Assembly: GCA_029706075.1 (NCBI GenBank)
Contig: JAINUG010000086.1
Location: forward strand, 1,301,060 to 1,365,059
Reading direction: 5' to 3'
From: Aldrovandia affinis
Taxonomy: Eukaryota > Chordata > Actinopteri > Notacanthiformes > Halosauridae
Length of the DNA stretch: 64,000 nucleotides
Shown piece by piece: positions 46,447 to 59,609 of this stretch (within the stretch, counting starts at the first letter, position 1; each line of letters begins with the position of its first letter). The notes below the pieces were generated by a model. It was not told where the DNA came from and searched no databases. It saw nothing but the letters and a program-made list of their open reading frames with translations. The translations under genes were made by a program, and so were the position numbers.

Positions 46447-48637
46447 TCAGCCCTTTAAATAGGCCTCCAAAATGGCTTTCAGCTGGTCGTTTGTCCAATT
46501 GCCGTGTCCAGATGTCCAGACTCCATTGTCTCCGTTTGCCTGAAAAAACATCTGGCAGACATTACTGAGTGACGCAAGTTGCTCACCTTGACCGCCTCCA
46601 AGTGACCATATGTGTGTACTTGCTCTGGATTCCAAGAACGGAATGGTCACTGCTCCTGCTCTGGTCTTCACCAATCCTCCATGGCTCCTCCAGCGAACTT
46701 GATGCAGCTTCTCACTCTGAGGTCCTCTGCTAGGCCCCTTCCACCCCTCTTCCAGGTGGTCAGGCTCAGCAACCAGGGAAAACATTCTCTTTGAAAGATT
46801 GTTAGATGTATTCTTCACAATTGCATTTCCTTTCCACAGACGCTTCCCACGGTCCTTTCCTTGACAAGTCAGCCTATTTTGTTTCCGATTTTTCTTCCGG
46901 TGAGTCCTTTTAAACTCCCTTACTCTTCTCGGACTTTTCCCCTTCAGTGGAAGCAATGAACTCACCACTTCAGGAGAGGGTCGGGTGCTCCACCCGGCCT
47001 CAGCCATCGATAAGAGGCTTTCCTCAACGCTATGGTCCCACCATAGCTCATCCTCCGCAAACTGCTGTTCCTCCAGTTCACTTTCAAGGTCTGGCCAGCT
47101 GAGTGGGACTGAGGACCATCGCTCCCACTTAGATTCCGCTATCTGGTCATCATCTCCTGCTGGCTCCACTGGCTGTGAGAGCTCCACCTGTGTGGCAGAA
47201 TCTTGTACACCGGGCACACGTTTTGCACACTCAAGCTCTTCACTCACCTCGTCCAGTTGATTTTGTAGATCCAGCAGAGTCTCAGTTTGGATTTTTAACA
47301 CCTCGCGAAAGGATTTCTCTGTGGCCCGCTGCTGGGCTTCTATCTCCGCCATTTTCCCCTGAAGCTGTGCGGTCTGCTCCAGCTGCAGCTTCTGGACCTG
47401 CTCCTGGTGCTCCAGCGCACTCTTCTCTGCCGTCTCCTCCGCCTCTTTGAGTCCGCGCTCGAACCATCCCTTGGTGCCCTCCATGGACTGGATTTGAGCC
47501 TGCAGCTCCTCCACCGTCTGCTGTAGGCTCTCCAGCTCCCGAGTGCGGGCCTTCTCGTCGCGGAGCTGTGAGCGGATCTCCTCCTCGGTGCGGTTCTTGT
47601 CCTCGTGCAGGCAGCGCAGCTCCTTCTCGTAGCGCGCCCCGCCCCAGCACCTCCTTCTCGTGCTGCAGCCACGCGTCGCTCAGCTCCTCTTTGTGCCGCG
47701 ACTTCTCCTGCGCCACGTCGATGGCCAGCTCGTCCAGCATGGCCTTGCGCTTGTCCGCCATCTTCCTGGTCGCCTCCAGCTCCTGCTGGAGTTTGTCCTT
47801 CTCTTGGCCCCGTTCAGTCAGCTGCTCCAGGAGCCGGCTGTTGGCGCGGTTCACCTCCTGCAGCTGGGCGCTGACGTCATCTCTCTGGGCCAGGAGCTTC
47901 TCCTGCTCGGTCTGTAACTCCTGGTTCTGGGCCTTTTCCTGCTCCACGCTCTTCTCCAGCTGGTCACGGAGCTCCTTGAGCTGTTGGCCGTGCTTCTCGG
48001 ATTCCCCCCTCAAGGCCTTCTCCTGGACCGCCTGTAGCTCCTGGTTCTGGGCCTTTTCCTGCTCCACGCTCTTCTCCAGCTGGGCCAGCTGCTCCCGCAG
48101 GGCGTTGGCCTCGACCTGGTGCGTATCCTTGCTCTCCTGTTCCACTCGGCACCGGAGTTGCTCCGCCTCGGACGCATGGTTCTCCGCTGCTTTCCTTAGC
48201 TCTGCCTCCTTCTGGGCGAGCCTGGTCTGTGCATCCCCCAAGGCCCTGGCATACTCATCTGTGGCCTGGTCCTGGGACTCCTGCATGTCCAGACACTGTC
48301 GCTGCTCATTCTCAAGCCTCTGGGTTAGGTTTCTCACCTGCTCTTTAAGCGCCAAGTTGTGGGACTCTACACGCCTCATCTCATCGCCAAGGGATGCCTT
48401 CTCCTTTTCCATCTCCCCAGCCATGATTCCCAGCACTCTCAGGGAGTCCATGTGGTGCTCCTCTTGCAACTTCATCACTGCCAGCAGGTGGCGCTCCTCT
48501 GAGGTGTTCAACTCCACCTTTGCCTTGCACAGCTCAATCTGGGCACTCTGCTTCAGCTGCTGGACCTCACGGAGGGTGACACGCCATCGGTCCTCCACCA
48601 TGGCTGCCCGTCTCTTCAGTCTCTGCATCTCTTCCAT
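46447..48637 (-). CDS. Coiled-coil protein of the LTR element (one frameshift)
   Basis: Start [20 protein letters not shown] at 48637 has a good context (A at -3, G at +4). An alternative ATG at 48718 lies inside the primer site. Residues 1-570 are almost all heptads rich in E, Q, L, K and R, with no glycine or proline breaks. [14 protein letters not shown] occurs twice because of a 120-bp (40-residue) duplication. A single extra G in a G/C run near 47640 shifts the frame; the second part continues with [20 protein letters not shown] and ends in a non-coil tail with [14 protein letters not shown] (basic) and [20 protein letters not shown]. The total is about 730 codons, with no RT, protease or integrase. 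It resembles long host coiled coils such as rootletin-type or intermediate-filament-type rods in composition only. It could be a captured host gene or a gag-like structural protein. Confidence 0.7.
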
Positions 48638-48709
48638 CGTGGAGTCCGTTGCACAAACTAAACACAAACCCTGCTGCACTACCTCCTCTTGCCTATCTGT
48701 GCTGCCCTC

Positions 48710-48727
48710 TGCCCGCATTCTCCACCA
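48710..48727 (-). promoter_or_regulatory. Primer-binding site, tRNA-Ala type
   Basis: The minus strand reads TGGTGGAGAATGCGGGCA, 2 nt inside the 5' LTR. Its complement ends in CCCGCATTCTCCACCA, which agrees over all 18 positions with the 3' end (including CCA) of a common vertebrate tRNA-Ala(AGC) as I recall it. This fixes the element as an LTR retrotransposon and its direction as minus. Confidence 0.85.
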
Positions 48728-48729
48728 TA

Positions 48730-49306
<577 letters not shown>

Positions 49307-49310
49307 GCGG

Positions 49311-49449
49311 TCTGTCTCTGACATCCCCCATTTCATGGAACTTGGCCTTCAGTTTGGAGATGGTTCTAGGGCTCACACTGCTTTTGCGGAACACCAGCTT
49401 GAAGTTGCCCTATCGCACGGGCCTTATCGAGATCAGACAAACGTGGCAT
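49311..49449 (-). pseudogene. Tc1-like transposase, N-terminal part
   Basis: MPRLSDLDKARAIGQLQAGV starts at 49449 and opens the first helix-turn-helix of the Tc1 transposase. After a frameshift near PQK the frame continues RTISKLKAKFHEMGDVRDR up to the GCGG duplication. The remaining protein is at 45110-45921. The 3.4-kb LTR element lies between the two helix-turn-helix halves of the DNA-binding region. Confidence 0.8.
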
Positions 49450-49904
49450 GCCGATTCTTGGAGCAGACACCAATTGACCACTGTAGCAGGGCCCATGCTC
49501 ACAGGTGCTGCCAATCAGGTACCAATCAGGCACCTGATTGTCAGCACCTGGGGGTACCGGAAGCTCAAAACAAGAGTCAATAGCAACAGCAGAATAAGCT
49601 GTTTGGCATTGGCAGAGAAGATTTGGCAAATTTTTCATGGGCGCAACCCATATACTCAGCTGTGCTGCTCATCCCACAAATGTATGTTCCTTACAAATGG
49701 GGCACCATGTAAAAGGGAAATAAACAGGCTTTCCAACGGTATACAATTTATTGCCAAGAAGCATTGTTACAACAGAGAAATAATCTACCAAACACAAATT
49801 TCCAAACTTTTTGTTCTATGTTTTATATGTTATATACAAATATAATGTTTACACATCAGAAGCAATGTATATAAACATTATAAAGCATTTCCAATCAAGA
49901 TCTT

Positions 49905-50610
49905 CATCATGAAATCCAAAGAACATTCAAAGTGAATCAGAGAAAAGGTTTTTCAAGAGCACTAATCAGGAGAAGGATATAAGAAGATTGAAAAGGCTTT
50001 GAGTATCCCCTGGAGCACTATTAAGTCCATCAAAAAGAAATGGAGAGAATATGGCAAGAGATGGAAAAAACTGTGCATGGGACAACAATACCCTGGGCGT
50101 TTCACAAATCTGCGTGTAATGGGAGGGTGGCAAAAAGAAAACCATTGTTGAAGAAAACATACATGGAATCTCACCTAGAGTTTGCCAGAAGGCATATGAG
50201 ATACTTCAGACCAGGCTTCAACATTAAGCATTATGTTTGGCATAAGCCTAACACTGCACATCATCCCAAGAACACTATTCCCTCCTGAAACATGGTAATG
50301 GGAGCCTAATGCTATGGGGATGCTTCTCTGCTTCAGGAACTGGAAAACTTGTCAAAATAGACTGCAAAATGGATGGAGCAAGATATAGACAAATCTTGGA
50401 GGAAAACCTGTTGCAGTCTGCAGGAGACCTGGGACTTGGGGGAAGATTTATATTCCAGCAGGACAATAACCCAAAGCATACAGTAAAAGCCACATTGGAG
50501 TGGTTTAAAAACAAAATAAATATCCTGGTGAGGCCCAGTCAAAGCCCAGACCTCAATCCCATTGAGAATCTGTGGAAAGATTGCTATTCACCAATGGTCC
50601 CCATCCAACC
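49905..50610 (+). pseudogene. Tc1-like transposase relic, plus strand
   Basis: Starts as a decayed N-terminus (SIPWSTIKSIKKKWREYGKR-like, 49995-50065). Around 50140-50240 comes the pre-core region. Then MLWGCFSASGTGKLVKID, FIFQQDNNPKHTVKATLEWF and SQSPDLNPIENLWKD. The catalytic D in FQQDNNPKH and the E in NPIENLW are present. A small deletion follows WKD, then a scrap of the C-terminus and a CA-rich run at 50617-50640. No terminal repeats were identified. It belongs to a different Tc1 family from its neighbours and is older, with many frame breaks. Confidence 0.8.
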
Positions 50611-50639
50611 CTCATACACACATACACACACACAATCCT

Positions 50640-52215
50640 ACACAATACTGATATGATACAGCTTTAGCATCGTTAATAGAACACTAATAGAGAGCAGTTA
50701 CTGTTAAATGCATGCGACTGTGCTATTGGCAAAACAGCTGAACTTATTATGGAGCAAAATTTGCCAGTCCAGTTGAATCTATGATGGACTACTCTGTTAA
50801 AACAGCCGTGACACTGCTAAGCTTCAAACAGCCACTCAGGCGAGCAGAAGGGTAGGATGTGACTCTCCCTGTAGCTATTTCATTGTTTTATGTCATGGCA
50901 TCACTCTGTGACATTTCAATCAGGCAAAATCAAATCAGGCACCTTAACAAACAGTAATGAACATGCCCTGAAATAATTATGGTATGTCAAGTATGGTTAC
51001 ATTTTAAGATGGTTACATTTTGTTGTCAGTGAAATGTAAATTTGTATATTTGAGAAATATCAATGTATTTTTTGTGAAACATTTAAGAGCCTGGTGGTGT
51101 TAGCTTGCTTTTTTTTTAGCAAATTTACGATCAGGCAAAAGCAGTAGAATGAAGCATATCACATTTAATCAAATGCATACATTATATGTGGTGATGTTAT
51201 TTTGACCCAGAAATTCAATGCAATGGGTATTTTTGTTATTCTCATAATTAAGTTGGAAGGACTGTATGGAAATAAAAAGTAAATCGTTTTTTTGTAGAAT
51301 GATGGCAGTGAGAATGAAGAAGATGTTTATGATAATGTTTATGATGATGATGACAATGATGATGGCAAAGGTAATTATAATGATTCTGGCAGTTATTTGC
51401 AGCTCATATTTTCATAGAAATCTACTGAACAAAGAAACATGGAAAAACATTGGCTTGCTTTATTATGAATCTGTCTAATATGATATAACAGCCCACAGAC
51501 ACCCACAGTACTGATGAACATGTGGACCACAAGACATGATTCATGTATTTCTGTGAACACATGCCCACGGCAATTACACATGCCAATTAGTCAACATTGT
51601 CACAATTATGAATACATAGTTTAATAAATATGTGTTCGTCTTTGTGGGGGGGTTTCCATCTCAAACAACCAACAGTCATTCATAGTTATAAGACATACTT
51701 TCCTTGTCTTATTTTTCCTACAAACAATATATCTATTCAAAGTTTCTCAAATTAATTTATATCTCTCTTAAAGTAAAGTACTAAATCTAACCTTTAGAAG
51801 GTTCATCAATGCTAATATAAAACAGCTGTTTTATACTATGCATATACAGTATGTATGTATAAAGATTCTGAGACAATGAGAGCAAATAATTATTGACAAT
51901 GATGGAGATAAGATGATGAAGATGACTGGCGAATAGAATTAGAATAGAATTCTTCACCTTCAACTACCACTGTGTGACTAAGCCAGAGTGGGATCGGAAA
52001 ACTTGCTGAAAAAATTAATTAAAAAAACTATACAAATAATATCAGTAAAATTGACAGCACTGTAATGGGAATCAAGGAGTAAACACACAAAATGCTACAA
52101 ATTGTAAGTACATGTGTATTCCTGTCCATTTCAGAGAATTTGTGTTCATCTGCATGGCCACTAGATGGAGCTGGAGCAGCATTTCTTCTGAAGTCCCCAG
52201 TCCAAATCACTCATG
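50640..52215. other. AT-rich gene-free tract
   Basis: A (GAT)n-rich stretch lies at 51333-51372. Otherwise unassigned. Confidence 0.4.
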
Positions 52216-52392
52216 CTCAAATCACGGTCCTCGTGGGCCGAGTACTGTTATTTTACACACTCCTTTTACCTGGGATTCAGGTGTGAAGACACTCAGGCCA
52301 ATCAATTGCACTAATTGTTCAATTAACTACCTGAGCAAAGGGGAAACCAGGACCTAATTTGGATTCATGGGCCAGATTTGAGGAACCCTGAT
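52216..52392. mobile_element. Probable hAT-type MITE
   Basis: The inside motifs ACGGTCCTCGTGGGCCG and (inverted) CAGGGTTCCTCAAATCTGGC, CCATGAATCC resemble hAT MITE ends. The left terminus is not exact and no duplication was found. Confidence 0.45.
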
Positions 52393-52595
52393 CTAATGCC
52401 ACTCCACTTTCCTCCAATGACTTCACCACCCACACATTGAGCATGCCTTCTCAGAACAAAATAAGTGAATTGTACTTCTTTATCACCCATCCCTCAGGAA
52501 AAAATGCATATAGTTATATTAAGCTAAAATAAAAACAATAAGGGAAAGCAAAAGAGAATATTGTAGCAATTAGGTTTACAGACCTGGTTGTAGAG

Positions 52596-52775
52596 CAGTG
52601 CTTCTCAATCCATTCCTACAGGTTCCATGCCCTGTAAATCTTAATTCCAACCTCCGCTCCCAACCTATCATCTGCATCGGTCATCTGCTAATGATCACTT
52701 GAGCATGATTAAGTGGTGGTTGGAATGAAAACATGCAGGGCAGTGTCCCCTGTAGGAATGGATTGAGAAACACTG
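52596..52775. mobile_element. 180-bp hAT-type MITE
   Basis: CAGTGCTTCTCAATCCATTC and, inverted, CAGTGTTTCTCAATCCATTC, both continuing CTACAGG. The flanks TTGTAGAG (52588-52595) and TTGTGTAG (52776-52783) are a decayed 8-bp duplication. Confidence 0.8.
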
Positions 52776-52823
52776 TTGTGTAGCTTATTTTCACACACAT
52801 GAAAGTGACTGTACCACGTAGGC

Positions 52824-53349
52824 CAGTGGTTCCCAAACTCTGTCCTAGGAATGCACTGTGTATGCTGGTTTTTGTTACAGCAAAGCTCTTGGTCACTTAA
52901 GTTTGTTGAAAATGTGTTACATTTCTACCATAATTCTTTCCTTAACATCTATTTTAACACAATGCATTTTTAGCTCGTTGTCATTTGCTCTGTCATTGGA
53001 TTATTCATTTTCCACAATTTTTTTAGTTTCAGTGACCAGCTGTCCACACTTTCAGCCATTGGATCCCCACTGATTTCACTTGCCAGTTTATAAATGAATC
53101 CATTAATAAATGTAACCTCTTTCTAAAGGAATAGTTTCAAATTGCAGAAAATTAAAGTTATTATTCTTCATGGCATGTGTAGATATTTCTGGTATAATAT
53201 GGCCTTAAGCTGGTAAATCATCCTTCAACAGACATTAAAAGAGTTTGATAAAGAATAATTAATAGCTCCTTACAATTCTTAGGTTATTATAGTCAGAATG
53301 AAAACCAGCATTCACAATGGGTCCCCAGAACCACGTTTTAGAATCAGTG
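52824..53349. mobile_element. 526-bp hAT-type MITE, older
   Basis: Left CAGTGGTTCCCAAACTCTGTC ... TGCTGGTTTTTG. The right end, inverted, is CACTGATTCTAAAACGTGGT ... TGCTGGTTTTC. The flanks ACGTAGGC and ATGTAGAC match at 6 of 8. Long imperfect arms indicate age. Confidence 0.65.
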
Positions 53350-55934
53350 ATGTAGACTAATTTCCAATAACTATCACCTCGTGAGTGTGAATCGCATTAA
53401 TAGATTACAATATAGGCTACTAAAATTACTTTGATGAGACATAATGAGAAAACATAATCAAATTAAGATAATAATCAGTACTGCATGCGTCTTAACTTAT
53501 TTATCCATTGAAGCTTGAGGTTTTGGGGCATTGGGGCACAACCACCAGTTCAGTGGCCCAAACCATTCTGAGGGGCAACACTGTGACCAACATGCCTGGG
53601 GCGTTGTCAACTTTGGCAGCAGGAACGTCCCGTAGCAGATTCGTTCTCTCAGCTGTCATCCGCAGTCCCGTTGATAGAGCATGACGCTGAAATGCTTTGA
53701 AGTGCACTTCGCAAATTGATGGGATTTTTATTTATTTCTTTATTTTTCGAATGAAAGCATATTTGATGAAATAACTAAGTGACAGGCGCAGTGTCGTTAG
53801 CAAGTACACCAACTTGCGAGATCAAATTAGAAGCGTGAGAGTATTCAGCAGCGTGCCAAAGGAATGCAGGGATTGTTTTTTGGTCTCGCCGCTGATGTTT
53901 TCCACCATCGTGTCACACAAGCTAAAATTGAGCAGAAATCCTCTACTAGTCCGTCGTGGCTCCAGAGCGTTACGGTCGCCATTCCGGTTGCCTGGGGACA
54001 GACTTCAGCATTTCACTACACTTTCACATGCCGCTCCATTTGTTATGTCATCAGTGGGAGGGGGTGAGGCCACTTCTTCAAATCGTTTTATTTGCCAAAC
54101 AAATGCCAGTTTCATACCAGTAAAGGTGTATGAGAGACAGTATTATTGTAAACCCTGCATGTAAGGCCAAAAATGCTTAACCGACGACATGTAAAGATGC
54201 GTGGTTTGGACATTCGTTAAAAAAATAGAAATAAAAAATGGCTTGCCTTGCATTATGGCCTTCAATGACCCTAAAATGAGTTATGGGTAAATGCTTATTT
54301 ATATCATCAAAAGTAGGCGAGGCACATTTGCTGAAAAATATGAGTCCCTCTTTTATAGATAAATGAAGAATGTATGAGTCATAGCCTACATGTTTTATTA
54401 CTTTTCTCGAAGCTTTTAGAGAACAGGCAATGATAGCTTTTAGCAAAACTCTCATGATACTCTTCTTTCGATTAGGACAGCCAAACCTTAAATAATACAC
54501 AGCAATAGTGATGATTAAGTCTGTCAATCTTTTATTCTGTGTGTAGAAATGTAAGTCTCATTTCATTCTTGTAACACAACAAATTGAGTGTAGCCTGAGG
54601 CACCCGATTATTTACAGTTACTGGCTAATGTACAGGCTACAGCTCGACCTATTACAACAAAACATGGACTGCATGTTATAAACTATAAATTAAAATATGA
54701 AATATGAATATCGTTTTTATTAGAAACAATAATTATAACAACAACAGTTATATATTAATAATAAAAAGCAAAACTAAGAACTATGTAAAACAAATATAAT
54801 CTTAAATTAGTAAAAATCTGAGGAAAAGAAGTTTAGAATTTTGGGGTAGATAAGAAGCCTTAAATCATTTTTGATACAGACGGGGGGCTGCAGCATTGGC
54901 TCAATGTCATCATTGACCAGCTGCCTTTGATCCCACCTTTAATTCACCCACACCAGATATCAAGCACAAAAGGCTGAGCTGCTGAATTGGAAACAGGGAA
55001 ATGTCTCCCCAATGCACCATCTGAATATAGTCGCAGAACACACCTCTGTTGAAACATACTCTGCGTAGCTCCAACGTGCATGTCTAACCATACAAAGCAA
55101 AGGTGTCAGTGTTGATTTTCAGAGGTAGTGAAGAGTGTTGAATATATGTGTTTCTATGATACTGATCTGCTCATTTAGGCTGGGTGCTCTTGTTGTAACA
55201 GAGCATCAAATTCACTGTAATGTGCAGCAGTCACCCTCAGCTTTAAGGCATGATTCTAATGATCCTTTGTTTAAACATGTTATGCTCTCTCATGTGTTCA
55301 TATATTTCCTTATCACATCCTCAAGATGTGCAATATTATTAGTGCATTTAATACCATGCCAAGTGACCACATTGTTAAACAGTGGTTTTAAACTAGTGGA
55401 GTCTATTTCTGTCTCCCAATACAGAATAAGTATTAGCATTGGTTTGGACCTCCTTGCACGTATCAACCAATGCGACTTTGGTCATACTTAATAAAACTTC
55501 ATTTTCACTTAGTGTTAAGCTAATGGTTATCCATGGGAAAGTATAAGCATTTAATATTGAATACAAATATAGTTTCAAGTACTGTAATATGGACAGAATG
55601 TTGTGTTATGGACAAATTGACTACATGATGTAGTGTCAATATTGTAACATGATAACACCGAAGGTGTTGATTTACAACTTGATTTAAAACAACATTTTTG
55701 AGGGAAAATAACATTGACCATAGTCACAGTTTACATTTTTTATAACATGTTGTACAAGTATAAGTATAACAAAATATTGCATTCAAAAGTAGAACTTTAT
55801 ATACAGTATATGGAGTTAGACAATGTAGACACTTAGTGAGTGTTAAATTGAACCTCGTCAGAATTTAACTGAAGCTGCCATTATTATTTGTATGCTTAAT
55901 AGTTGCTCTTGAGACAACTTACATAACTTACATT
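53350..55934. other. Gene-free tract
   Basis: 53500-54170 is GC-richer and contains medium open frames (53814-54164 on plus), but none resembles a known protein. 54890-55010 may be conserved noncoding DNA. Confidence 0.35.
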
Positions 55935-56081
55935 TAAGGTACTATCCATTTGTAACTGGGCATTTTTGCTGAAGAAATTCAGGTCGAGTTTCTTGCTCAA
56001 GGGGGCAATGGCAGGGCCACGTCTGGACACAAGCCCAGTACCTTAACATCTACACAGGCACACCGCTGCCCAAGAGATAAG
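55935..56081 (-). mobile_element. tRNA-derived SINE fragment
   Basis: GCTGAAGAAATTCAGGTCGAG, TTTCTTGCTCAAGGGGGCAA, TGGCAGGGCCACG and TTAACATCTACACAGGCACA match the 15448-15653 SINE in order. Confidence 0.6.
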
Positions 56082-56639
56082 CCACTGCACATTGCCTCAA
56101 CCTCTCCACATCTGGTTGTGTTTTATAGGAAATCATACCATCAAAATGAGATAGCACTCAAAAAGCCAAACTGCACTCAAAGCAGTACCCTCTGAAAAAA
56201 ATATAATATTCAACTCTTTCTTGAGCAGAGAAACACTCCTTTAAATGTACCTGTTCCCCAAAGCATGGTATATATTTATGCGTAGCTCCACACACAAAAA
56301 GACTCAAAATAATATAGTTATAAGTACTGTATCGAAGCAATTCATTCTTATCAGGCCTGTTTTAAATTCAGTAACAAACATTTAAAGAAATCAATAAAAA
56401 TAACAATTGTTTTAGGTGTTGGTCAGTTGATTGGACAAAAAAGCATAGTGTGTAATATTGTTATACTCTATGACTGATTCAGTCTGTAATATTGTTGCTG
56501 GACTCTAACTTGAAATCGTGAGAAAAATGTCCCCTTGAAACAACACCAAAGCTTTGATGTTCACTTAAACATCTTTGAACTGGTTGTGTGATTTGCACTA
56601 AGTGGCAGCTGAAGCTAATACATTCACTTTGTGCTGAAA

Positions 56640-56890
56640 TGTAACAGTTTGAAGATGGTAGTATTGTAATTGTAACAGTGTGAAGATGGTTAGTGTTGTA
56701 ATGTAACAATGTGAAGATGGTTAGTGTTGAAATGTAACAGTATGATGCTTATGCTAGTGTTGTAATGATTAGTGATGGTAGTATTGTAATGTAACAATGT
56801 GAAGATGGTTAGTGTTGTAATGTAACAATGTGAAGATGGTTCATGAACAGTGTGGAGATGGTTAGTATTGTAATGTAACAGTGTGATGCC
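56640..56890. repeat. Minisatellite, unit about 34 bp
   Basis: Six or so imperfect units based on TGTAACAATGTGAAGATGGT followed by TAGTGTTGTAA. Some units are shortened or contain an insertion (TATGATGCTTATGC). Confidence 0.85.
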
Positions 56891-56965
56891 TTGCACTGTT
56901 GTAAAGCCCTTTGAGCTGCATTTAAATGTATGAAAGGCACTATATAAATAAAATTGTACTTACTT
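56891..56965 (+). repeat. Fish interspersed-repeat 3' tail
   Basis: TTGTAAAGCCCTTTGAGCTG, GCACTATATAAATAAAATT is a common 3' end in fish retroelements. The family is not determined. Confidence 0.5.
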
Positions 56966-57880
56966 ACTTTCATCAGTAACTGTGTTTAATCAGGTTGTTG
57001 TGAACTCTCCCAGCTATAACTGTTAAAGAGGACAAGGGATGTACAATCGAGCAAATACGGTGCTTGTTTCTTTGAGTAACACATTTAAGAAAGTGTTATT
57101 ATCCTCAAGTCTTACACATGGTCACTTTTTGGCCACTGAAATTAAAAGAAAAATTCTGTTGAATAATGTGCAGAATGTAATACTTGCTTACTTATTCAAA
57201 GTTAAGAACAAAGTACCACTGTGATTAGATTAGATTTCCTCTCTATAGCCTGGATTCAATCAATATTATCCTTTCACTTTGACTCACAATTTAATGCAAC
57301 TGTTAGGTTTTTTTTCCACATACAGTTTGGCAAGTTCAGCAATCACAAACATTAACACGCCAAACTGTGATGTGAAGAAAACAAGTTAAGGGCAAATGAC
57401 TGAATCCAGGCATATATTTCTGAGGTGATCTTGTATATTGCAATAAACTCATCTAAACCTATATATTTATCACTGGAACATCTGGAGTGCTTTTATTTTC
57501 TTCATGAATGTGTGAGGAGTGAGAAGGGACTCTGCAGAAGGCGTGAGTTTTTGTTGATGGTGAGGAGAGATGGCAGGCGATTCACGGTCTGCCATCTGGA
57601 GCCCAGGTTTTCAGACCGCTACTGAGAATTCCGCTTCAGGGGAAGGTACACAGCTTGGGCAGAAACCAGGTGCTGGCCCACTTGTGAAGGCATGTAATAC
57701 CTGAGCCGCACCACCTGCTCTGATCACTGGTATATATAACGCCTCAAAAATGAAGACACCCCCAATTTCTCGCACTAACTTTCATCAGACCTCCCCACAT
57801 AACCTTTGTTTGGACTCAATGAGGAAGAGGAAGAGCATGCACTGAAATACTTACAATGAGCATACAGAAGCACGACAGAG
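56966..57880. other. Gene-free tract
   Basis: No gene or repeat recognised. Confidence 0.4.
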
Positions 57881-58090
57881 GTCTTCGAATGCAGGAGTGT
57901 GCAACAATAGGTCTCCAAACCAAGGATTACACAGCACTTCATCTCTAAACCAAGTAAAATACAGTTTAGTACTAAAGGTAGGTCTCTAACCTAAGAAATG
58001 CACAGCAGTAGATCTCTCAATGGGAAGAAACCAACAATGGGTTTATAAATGGACACCTGTAAAGCAGAAGGTTTCTCACAAGTCCTTACA
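57881..58090. repeat. Degenerate minisatellite, block 1
   Basis: Units of about 28-34 bp around CACAGCAGTAGATCTCTAAA occur at roughly 57905, 57935, 57985, 58005 and 58065, with heavy decay. Related units recur at 59060-59215, 59490 and 60265. Confidence 0.55.
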
Positions 58091-58447
58091 ACTGTTGAGT
58101 TGGACCCAGGCTTACTTGCTTGGTATAGGTTGTGTGTGACTTTACACGTTTTTGATGTTGTGGTGTCCTATGCTACCTCAGTCCGCTGTCAGTGCAGTTA
58201 CTGACCTAAGTAAAAGGTGATCAGTAGGTGGAATCGGCATGCGGTCGTTGTTGGTGCTTGTAAAAACTCAAGAGGGAAGCACTGTAGGGGGAGAATGGCA
58301 TGCTACCATCACTGAACAGTTGAAAGGAGTAATATGGATCTTAATTTCTTTAAAAAAATATCATCAACATTCATTGCATTACCGAATTTCAAATGACAAA
58401 TCCTTATTGTAATCCAAATCCATCTCTGTTACAGCTCCCATTGATTT

Positions 58448-58605
58448 AGGATGGCACAGACCAGCATGCGTTTCCTCCAATACACGTGCAGCCAGTCGCT
58501 GCTACTTTTCACCCTGCATTCCACCAGCTGAACTGTGCAGCCATTGTGGCAGAGGACTGCACACCCTGCGCAGCTGACACGGAGACCCGTAGGCACACGA
58601 TATTG
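58448..58605 (-). mobile_element. SINE fragment
   Basis: The minus strand GTGAAAAGTAGCAGCGACTG, GTATTGGAGGAAACGCATGC and TGGTCTGTGCCATCC parallels 39285-39400. Head and tail are lost. Confidence 0.5.
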
Positions 58606-58639
58606 TGAAGCAAGGGGGGGAATAGCCTGCTGCCTTCCC

Positions 58640-58925
58640 GGGTGACACTATGGCCAATTGTGCACCAATGGGTACTTCTATTACCGTCTGCTACTACCTG
58701 CTTCTACTGGTACTACCATCACTGCCTGGAGAACCAGCACTTTAGCTGGATATGCCACTCACGAGCCCCCCCAAGTCTCATCATTTACTATTATTTATTT
58801 GTTTATTGTCCAGCAGACCACAGGCTTGACCTATAGATGAAAAGCCACATATACTGGAAAATAGCATTCACTACTGTAAGTCGCTTTGGATAAAAGCGTC
58901 TGCTAAATGGCGTATATTATATTAT
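58640..58925 (+). mobile_element. L2-type LINE 3' UTR with tail
   Basis: Ends GTAAGTCGCTTTGGATAAAAGC, GTCTGCTAAATGG and a TATTAT run. The sequence CATTCACTACTGTAAGTCG just before the tail also occurs in the 79-bp insert at 17019-17097. The upstream limit is uncertain. Confidence 0.6.
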
Positions 58926-59059
58926 TATTAAGACTAGGTAGCTGTCACAATCTGGCCAGATTCCAGCATTCAGTGGCATCATTTGCTACAGCTCTGGTTG
59001 TGGGTAATGCAATGGAAAAGCAATCATGTTGTACAAGGTCAGCCAGCTCTGGCTCCTTG

Positions 59060-59215
59060 ATTTTGATCTGCAGCAGTAGATCTCTAAAGCATAATGTTCA
59101 GCAGTATATCTCTCAGTGTGGAGTATACAGCAGTATAAATTATAATGTACAGCAGAATTTCTCTGTGTGGAGCAGTAGATAGTGATCTAGCAGCTTATGT
59201 CTTAATGCAGAGCAG
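59060..59215. repeat. Degenerate minisatellite, block 2
   Basis: GCAGCAGTAGATCTCTAAAG, CAGCAGTATATCTCTCAGTG, ACAGCAGAATTTCTCTG and GAGCAGATCTCC occur at about 30-bp steps. Confidence 0.65.
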
Positions 59216-59609
59216 ATCTCCAAATTAGCGCTAGATGTCGCTCACTACAGACCGTCCTGGGTCAAGTCATTACTTGAAGTAGTTTACCCTGTTAGACAAC
59301 AGCCAGTAAAAATATTGCGGATTGCTGACAATCTATTTTCACCAATTTTTAGGACAAAATTCTTCAATCTTTTGATTTGGATTACATTTTGGATAGTAAC
59401 ATGTTTCTCAGGGATCTGCAGGAGTGTTTTCAAATTTTTACCAGAATTAAGTTTAAGTTTTCAAATACATATTTGACCCAGGTCTGGTACAGAGTATACA
59501 GCAGTAGATATCCAAAGACTTCACAAAATATATCTGTCATTGGGGAGTAAATAATTGTAAATTTTCAAACTAGGAATATATAACACTTAGAGTTAAGTTA
59601 AGCACGTAA

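Noticed and set aside
53501..53707. A 68-codon minus-strand frame as a retrocopy of a host gene
   Set aside because: I compared it with common retrocopied genes from general knowledge and found no convincing match.
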